Below are positions 58,642 to 64,000 of a stretch of DNA of 64,000 bases, in pieces. Numbering within the stretch: the stretch's first letter is position 1; each line of letters begins with the position of its first letter. Both the position numbers and the translations under genes were made by a program. The notes beneath the pieces were generated by a model. It was not told the origin of the DNA. It saw only the letters and a list, made by a program, of their open reading frames with translations, and did not search any database. The DNA is from Bufo bufo. Taxonomy: Eukaryota; Chordata; Amphibia; Anura; Bufonidae. The stretch lies in the NCBI RefSeq assembly GCF_905171765.1, contig NC_053390.1:209627359-209691358 (forward strand). The letters are read 5' to 3'.

Positions 58642-58956
58642 TGTCATGCCCCACTCTGACGATGTGCGGAGGTCAGCCAGGATTGCAGCACGAGTTTAGT
58701 TTTTGTTTTGATGCCGTGCTGGATCCGCCTCGCATCAGGTGCACTGGGTGGAGTCATTAGTTTAAATGGTCTCCAGCTAAGTGCTCTGAGCGGATTATAC
58801 TGTTCATTTTGGTCTGGGAAGTTTGGAGGGAAGGTTGGCTGTCAGTTCCTGCTCTCAGCAGATAAGTGTCATTTCTTGTTTGGTTGTTGGTGTCATCTAT
58901 CCCATCCAGGTTCTGTGCGAGCAGGCTGCTCCTTTCTCCCCACTTCACCATCTCAG
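58642..58956 (+). mobile_element. 5' part of another Gypsy-like LTR, interrupted by Gypsy copy 2
   Basis: Begins TGTCATGCCCCACTCTGACG, an LTR-like start, and is cut at 58957 by the LTR of copy 2. The rest, if retained, should lie beyond the right edge of the window. Confidence 0.5.
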
Positions 58957-59616
58957 TATCACGGTCGGCGTGACTATCACATACGTGACACAGAGGGAGG
59001 GAACAAGGAAGGCCCTGCCCAAGTGAGAGGGAAGGTGGTGACCCCTGACTCACCTAGCGGCTGGCACCTGGCTGCCCTGACGTCCCTAGACGGGTTCCTC
59101 ACCCGTACGCCGATCACGTGCCTAAAGCCCTGGCTTTCCCTAAGCTGAGCCCTAGATAGTGAACAGGGCGGTGGGAACACTAGTCCGCACCACTAGCTCT
59201 AAAGGAAAACACCAAGGGAAGGACAGACAATACAAACTCAACATATAATCCCAGGTGGGCGACAACAGGAGACAACAAGAAGTCCAACAGGGATCCGGAG
59301 GGTAGCACTCTGGAACGACAACCAGGATTCACAACTCCAGTGGGTCAGTATAGATGTCCAGGCAGGAAGCTCTATAACTGGCAACTAGAGAAGAGTGAGG
59401 GGAGAATATAAGGAGGTTGGGAGTGGCAGACAAGAAACAGCTGAGGAGGAGAAGCTACGGATCCCTGATTGAGACAAAAAGGATAGCAAGGCAAACACAG
59501 AAAACAATCACTAAGAAACAACGTGATCTTTAGATATAGAGCGCGCAGCCACCCGCTGCGACCTCCTGACCCCGGGTATAACGGAGTCAGACGTGGCTCT
59601 TGATACCCTCGTGACA
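58957..59616 (-). repeat. 3' LTR of Gypsy copy 2
   Basis: Minus strand starts TGTCACGAGGG at 59616 and ends CCGTGATA at 58957 (about 660 bp). The matching 5' LTR ends CCGTGATG at 63875. The canonical CA end is altered in both. Confidence 0.93.
59373..59411 (-). promoter_or_regulatory. LTR core promoter and self-primer sequence
   Basis: A TATATT box (59410-59405) lies 23-28 nt upstream of GCCAGTTATA (59382-59373). That decamer is the exact complement of the primer-binding site TATAACTGGC next to the 5' LTR. If transcription starts at or near 59382, the RNA's 5' end can fold onto the primer site, the mechanism known for Tf1/sushi-type chromoviruses. Confidence 0.7.
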
Positions 59617-62600
59617 GTACCCCCCCTTTCACGAGGGGCCTCCGGACACTCAGGACCAGGTCTCTCCGGATGAGAGGCATGGAAAGCCTGAATTAACCTG
59701 TTGGCGTTTACCTCTGACGCTGGAACCCACATTCTTTCCTCGGGACCGTAACCCCTCCAATGCACCAGATACTGAAGAGAGCGGCGGACCCGACGAGAAT
59801 CAACAATTCTGGCTATTTGAAACTCCAGATTACCATCCACAATAACAGGAGGAGGTGGCAGCGGTGATGGTTCTAGAGGTGGAACATACTTCTTGAGTAA
59901 CGATTTATGGAAGACGTTATGGATCTTAAAAGTCTGAGGTAGCTCCAGGCGAAAAGCCACAGGGTTAATGACGGCTACTATTTTATAAGGACCAATGAAC
60001 CTAGGGCCCAGTTTCCAAGAGGGAACCTTCAACTTAATATTCCTAGTAGACAACCACACATAGTCATTCACCCCTAGGTCCGGACCTGGCGACCGTTTCT
60101 TATCGGCCATGCATTTATATTTACCACTCATCTTTTTCAAGTTAACTTGCACCTTCTGCCATACCGAAGAAAGAGATGAAGAAAACCTTTCCTCTTCGAG
60201 AACCCCAGAAGACCCCCCCTCTTTGAAAGTACAAAATTGGGGATGAAAACCGTATGCACCAAGGAATGGTGACTTGCCAGTGGACTCCTGATAATGATTA
60301 TTTATGGCAAACTCAGCTAACGGTAAATATGATGACCACAACTCTTGGTTTTCAGACACAAAACACCTTAAATATGTTTCTAGGTTTTGGTTGGTACGCT
60401 CAGTCTGTCCATTCGACTGAGGATAGAAAGCTGAGGAAAAGGACAAGTGTACCCCCAAACGGGAACAAAAAGCTTTCCAAAACTTAGAAATAAACTGGGT
60501 TCCCCGATCCGAAACCACATCGGAAGGGACCCCGTGAAGCTTCACGATTTCACTGATAAACACCTGAGCAAGAGTTTTAGCATTAGGAAGTGCGGGTAGC
60601 GCAATAAAGTGTACCATTTTGCTAAACCTGTCTACTACTACCAAAATAACTGTTTTACCCGCAGACAACGGTAAGTCAGTGATGAAATCCATTGACAGAT
60701 GTGTCCATGGCCTATTGGGGATAAAAAGAGGCAATAAAGACCCTGCTGGGCGTGTATGAGAGACTTTCGCGCGTGCACAAGTAGAGCAAGTAGACACGAA
60801 ATCCATAACATCCTGACGCAACCTTGGCCACCAAAAACGACGAGATAATAGCTCCAAGGTTGCTTTACTACCCGGGTGCCCAGCAAGTGCCGAATTATGA
60901 TGTTCTTTTAATAAATCAAGACGCAGGTTTAACGGTACAAACAATTTCTCTGAGGGGCAAGAGGCCGGGGCGTCCCCCTGGGCCTCTAACACCTTTCCCT
61001 CTAGAACAGAGTGTACAGCAGAGACAACCACTCCTCTTTGTAAAATAGGTACCGGATCACTAGCATTACCCCCTCCAGGGAAACTACGAGATAACGCGTC
61101 TGCCTTGGTATTTTTTGCCCCAGGACGATAGGTGATTACAAAGTTAAATCTGGTAAAGAATAGCGACCACCTAGCTTGTCTAGGGGTGAGACGCTTAGCC
61201 GATTCTAGGTACAGAAGGTTTTTGTGATCCGTAATCACCGTGACGGGGTGGATTGCTCCCTCTAAGAAGTGACGCCACTCTTCAAGCGCCAGCTTAATCG
61301 CCAACAGTTCCCTATTTCCAACATCATAGTTCTTCTCTGCAGAAGATAATTTTTTGGAAAAGAAAGCGCAAGGGCGCCATTTGCCAGGAGACGGACCCTG
61401 AGACAATACAGCCCCCACTCCCACCTCTGACGCATCTACCTCAACAATAAAAGGCTGGGAGACATCAGGTTGAATTAGAACAGGTGCCGAGGTAAACCTC
61501 TCTTTTAGAGAGGAAAATGCATTTTTAGCGGCGTCAGACCATTTAGAAAAATCAGTCCCCTTCCTAGTCATGTCGGTAAGGGGTTTAACGATCACTGAAT
61601 AATTTTTAATGAACTTTCTATAGAAATTTGCGAAACCCAAAAACCGTTGTAGGGCTTTAAGGTTCTCAGGAAGATCCCAATCTAAAATTGCCTGGACCTT
61701 CCCAGGATCCATACGGAAACCTGAAGCAGATAATAGATATCCCAGGAACTGTATTTCCTGAACGGCGAAGACACATTTTTCAATTTTCGCATATAATTTA
61801 TTCGTCCGTAGGACCTGCAGTACTTGCCTGACATGCACCTCATGTGTTTTCAGATCAGCCGAATAAATTAAGATATCATCTAGGTATATGACTACAAACC
61901 TGCCGATGAGATGACTAAAAATATCATTAACGAAATGTTGGAAGACAGCGGGGGCATTGGTCAGACCGAAAGGCATAACTAGATTTTCATAATGCCCCTC
62001 AGGGGTGTTAAAAGCTGTCTTCCACTCATCCCCTTCCCTGATACGAATCAGATTGTAGGCCCCCCTAAGATCAAGTTTGGAGAACCACCTAGCACCCGCA
62101 ATCTGATTAAAAAGGTCAGGAATGAGAGGAAGAGGGTATGGGTCTCGGATGGTTATCTGGTTTAGCTCACGGAAATCTAGGCAAGGACGCAGGCCCCCAT
62201 CTTTCTTTTTAACAAAGAAAAACCCTGCAGCCACGGGTGAAGAAGAGGGTCTGATGTGTCCCTTAGCCAGACTCTCGGAGATATAATCTTTCATGGCTTG
62301 TCTCTCGGGACCCGAAAGATTATACAACCTGGACTTGGGTAATTTTGCACCGGGAATCAGGTTAACCGGGCAATCATAAGGACGATGAGGTGGTAGCTTC
62401 TGACAACCCTTTTCAGAAAAAACGTCCTCAAAGTCCGAAATAAATGTAGGTAGGGAAGCTATGGAGGCGATTAAGCAATTGTTATTTAAGCAATTCTCTC
62501 TGCAATGCTCACTCCACTCCAATATCTCCCTGGCCTGCCAATCCACCACTGGATTGTGCGCTACCAACCAGGGAAGACCCAATACCACAGGAGAGGGAAG

Positions 62601-62978
62601 GCCCTCCAGAACGTAACATGAAAGACACTCATTATGGTGGTCCCCTACCCGAAGGTGTAAATTATGAACAATGTGGGTGAGGTTTCTCTGAGACAGAGGA
62701 GCCGAATCTATAGCGAATACAGGAATAGGTCTCTGCAGCGTACAGAGAGACAAACCCATAGTGCGGGCAAAATGGGCATCTATCAAATTTACCCCTGCTC
62801 CACTGTCTAGAAAAAAAGAAATAGACTCCGTCTTAACACCAAAAACAATAACCGCTGGTAACACAAATTGAGATGTTCGTATGGAGGAAACGTATACCCC
62901 CCGGCTGACATCCTCTGCACAGCCTGGGGTTAGTAGTTTTCCGACGGTCTTTTGTTTTTGAGAAAGGAGGGACAGACA
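59511..62978 (-). CDS. pol: Gypsy copy 2 pol polyprotein (protease-RT-RNase H-integrase-chromodomain)
   Basis: Open from 62978 (after a stop at 62981-62979) to 59511 without interruption, about 1155 codons. Numbering from the GTG at 62864: protease DSG at residues 20-22; RT from about 175 with LDLRGAYN and YLDD at 327-330; RNase H VDASEVGVGA near 474; integrase zinc finger HH near 655 with CSTCARAK; catalytic core Asp726 (MDFITDL), Asp near 786 (SDRGTQF) and Glu (NGQTE), 35 residues after the second Asp; chromodomain about 1009-1065 (QYLVHWRGYGPEERMW). The frame ends about 105 bp inside the LTR. It lies in the -1 frame relative to gag and overlaps it by 49 nt, so expression probably needs a -1 shift. 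All visible catalytic residues are present. Confidence 0.95.
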   Translation of the reverse strand, partial: CLSLLSQKQKTVGKLLTPGCAEDVSRGVYVSSIRTSQFVLPAVIVFGVKTESISFFLDSGAGVNLIDAHFARTMGLSLCTLQRPIPVFAIDSAPLSQRNLTHIVHNLHLRVGDHHNECLSCYVLEGLPSPVVLGLPWLVAHNPVVDWQAREILEWSEHCRENCLNNNCLIASIASLPTFISDFEDVFSEKGCQKLPPHRPYDCPVNLIPGAKLPKSRLYNLSGPERQAMKDYISESLAKGHIRPSSSPVAAGFFFVKKKDGGLRPCLDFRELNQITIRDPYPLPLIPDLFNQIAGARWFSKLDLRGAYNLIRIREGDEWKTAFNTPEGHYENLVMPFGLTNAPAVFQHFVNDIFSHLIGRFVVIYLDDILIYSADLKTHEVHVRQVLQVLRTNKLYAKIEKCVFAVQEIQFLGYLLSASGFRMDPGKVQAILDWDLPENLKALQRFLGFANFYRKFIKNYSVIVKPLTDMTRKGTDFSKWSDAAKNAFSSLKERFTSAPVLIQPDVSQPFIVEVDASEVGVGAVLSQGPSPGKWRPCAFFSKKLSSAEKNYDVGNRELLAIKLALEEWRHFLEGAIHPVTVITDHKNLLYLESAKRLTPRQARWSLFFTRFNFVITYRPGAKNTKADALSRSFPGGGNASDPVPILQRGVVVSAVHSVLEGKVLEAQGDAPASCPSEKLFVPLNLRLDLLKEHHNSALAGHPGSKATLELLSRRFWWPRLRQDVMDFVSTCSTCARAKVSHTRPAGSLLPLFIPNRPWTHLSMDFITDLPLSAGKTVILVVVDRFSKMVHFIALPALPNAKTLAQVFISEIVKLHGVPSDVVSDRGTQFISKFWKAFCSRLGVHLSFSSAFYPQSNGQTERTNQNLETYLRCFVSENQELWSSYLPLAEFAINNHYQESTGKSPFLGAYGFHPQFCTFKEGGSSGVLEEERFSSSLSSVWQKVQVNLKKMSGKYKCMADKKRSPGPDLGVNDYVWLSTRNIKLKVPSWKLGPRFIGPYKIVAVINPVAFRLELPQTFKIHNVFHKSLLKKYVPPLEPSPLPPPPVIVDGNLEFQIARIVDSRRVRRSLQYLVHWRGYGPEERMWVPASEVNANRLIQAFHASHPERPGPECPEAPRERGGTVTRVSRATSDSVIPGVRRSQRVAARSISKDHVVS
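59617..59640 (-). promoter_or_regulatory. Polypurine tract of Gypsy copy 2
   Basis: GTGAAAGGGGGGGTAC directly precedes the LTR on the minus strand, the expected plus-strand DNA primer. Confidence 0.75.
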
Positions 62979-63789
62979 TTAATGAAATGACCCTTCCCCC
63001 CACAGAAAAAACAAGCCCCCCCCTACGGCGAACCTCAGGAGGACGGACCTGACGAGAAGTTCCGCCTAGCTGCATAGGCTCATCTAAGTCAGTACAGACT
63101 AATTGTTGCTTGGGAGAGGTAACCAATTGCTCAGGAATTTTCGATCTCTCCCTAAGACGCCTATCTATTCTGATAGAGAGGGACATAACAGCATCAAGGG
63201 AAAGGGGGGTCTCATACAGCGCCAGTGCATCCTTAACCCTTTCAGATAACCCAGAGCAGAACTGACTCCTGAGAGCCGGGTCGTTCCACTGAGTATCCGT
63301 AGCCCACCTACGGAACTCTGAGCAATATTCCTCTGCTGACCGATCTCCCTGTAGGAGTCTCCGTAACTTCGACTCAGCCAGGGCGACTCGGTCAGGGTCA
63401 TCATATATGAGACCCAAAGCCCCAAAAAATCCCTCCACTGACCGGAGAGCCTGGGAACCAGGGGGTAACGAGAACGCCCAGGATTGTGGGTCCCCCTGAA
63501 GCAGGGAAATGATAATCCCAACCCGCTGTTCTTCATTACCTGAGGAGTAAGGGCGCAACTTAAAGTATAATTTGCAGGCCTCACGGAACGTCGCAAATTT
63601 GTCCCTTCCCCCAGAAAATCTGTCAGGAAGAACAACCTTGGGTTCTGTAACAACCTGGTTACCCATAGCAACCGCTGGGGGTGCGGTCTGCTGCATTTGC
63701 TGCTGTTGTTGGAGGACAGACGCCTTCAATCCTGCCACCTCCAAAGACAGGCCTTGAAGCTGTTTTGCCAAGGCAGCAATAGGATCCAT
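62930..63789 (-). pseudogene. gag: Gypsy copy 2 gag, one frame break before the zinc knuckle
   Basis: Starts MDPIAALAKQLQGLSLEVAG (63789), a heptad-like coiled coil, followed by a Gln/Pro linker. The retrotransposon gag core follows (FSGGRDKFATFREACKLYF; GDPQSWAFSLP; AEEYCSEFRRWATDTQW). At a run of eight G (63023-63016) the frame must change to read the CCHC knuckle at 62972-63013 (C-x2-C-x4-H-x4-C spacing intact), ending at TAA 62932-62930. The run length suggests a one- or two-base slip, or a sequencing error. In the original frame a run-on tail reaches 62833 with no homology. Confidence 0.88.
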
Positions 63790-63860
63790 ATTGGATTCTA
63801 AGTAGAGAAAAAAAAAAAAACAAAAATAAAATTTTTATTTTTTATTTTTCTCAAAAAGTA
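63790..63860 (-). other. Gypsy copy 2 leader
   Basis: A short A/T-homopolymer-rich leader between primer-binding site and gag ATG. Confidence 0.7.
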
Positions 63861-63874
63861 AAGGCCAGTTATAA
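63861..63874 (-). promoter_or_regulatory. Primer-binding site of Gypsy copy 2
   Basis: TTATAACTGGCCTT follows the 5' LTR at once on the minus strand. It carries TATAACTGGC, complementary to LTR positions 59382-59373. I see no evident tRNA 3'-end complementarity beyond the TGG. Confidence 0.7.
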
Positions 63875-64000
63875 CATCACGGTCGGCGTGACTATCACAT
63901 ACGTGACACAGAGGGAGGGAACAAGGAAGGCCCTGCCCAAGTGAGAGGGAAGGTGGTGACCCCTGACTCACCTAGCGGCTGGCACCTGGCTGCCCTGACG
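63875..64000 (-). repeat. 5' LTR of Gypsy copy 2 (partial, runs off the window)
   Basis: ATCACGGTCGGCGTGACTAT onward matches 58958-59083. It continues past the right edge. Confidence 0.95.

Larger units (their letters stand above)
58957..64000 (-). mobile_element. Ty3/Gypsy chromovirus copy 2, near-complete
   Basis: 3' LTR 58957-59616, pol 59511-62978, gag 62930-63789, leader, and the start of the 5' LTR at 63875 (runs out of the window). The visible 125 bp of the 5' LTR look identical to the 3' LTR apart from the terminal base, suggesting recent insertion. It is related to copy 1 (2814-5623) but clearly diverged at the nucleotide level. Confidence 0.95.

Noticed and set aside
2814..62978. 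The two Gypsy elements as two halves of one inverted element
   Set aside because: They share order and domains but differ at many nucleotide and amino-acid positions, and each has its own distinct LTR.

Overview
The window reads as a repeat-dense stretch of an amphibian (probably anuran) genome. This is inferred from the mix of families: Ty3/Gypsy chromoviruses, a Penelope-like element (PLE), CR1 LINE, five kinds of Tc1-like element, hAT, and Harbinger-type and TTAA-type MITEs. I find no convincing host protein-coding gene, tRNA or rRNA. Nearly every coding segment belongs to a transposable element and most are broken. Exact target-site duplications (TSDs) fix many element borders to the base.

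Layout: 1-2813 is an array of alternating inverted half-units (775-bp direct period) that ends on a TTAA lying inside a Gypsy pol gene (2814-5128, then LTR 5071-5623). 5.6-6.8 kb is an AT-rich ~335-bp tandem repeat, seen again at 24.3-26.7 kb. 7.7-10.4 kb holds three Tc1-like elements in TA-rich microsatellite. 10.8-14.7 kb is a decayed hAT transposon with a solo LTR. 15-31 kb is a field of MITEs (Harbinger-like with TWA duplications, TTAA-type, an 8-bp-TSD hAT) plus an LTR. 31.5-34.9 kb is one unclassified element carrying a minisatellite, a solo LTR and a fold-back Tc1. 36.5-38.5 kb has an LTR and a nearly intact Tc1-like element. 40.4-44.3 kb is minisatellite-rich and ends in an hAT MITE.

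46.1-56.3 kb is a PLE with inverted terminal arms. Its reading frame is split by a Tc1-like element (47529-50307), which carries a second Tc1-like element (48121-49303), and by a CR1 LINE (51187-53944), which carries a 220-bp insertion with a 14-bp TSD. Hammerhead-ribozyme-like cores occur in the PLE arm and in several dispersed PLE-like tails. From 58957 to the right edge, on the minus strand, lies a near-complete Gypsy chromovirus with two LTRs, gag (one frame break), and an open pol running from protease to chromodomain. Just inside its 5' LTR is a primer-binding site that is perfectly complementary over 10 nt to a site in its own LTR, 23-28 nt downstream of a TATA-like box. This points to self-primed reverse transcription.
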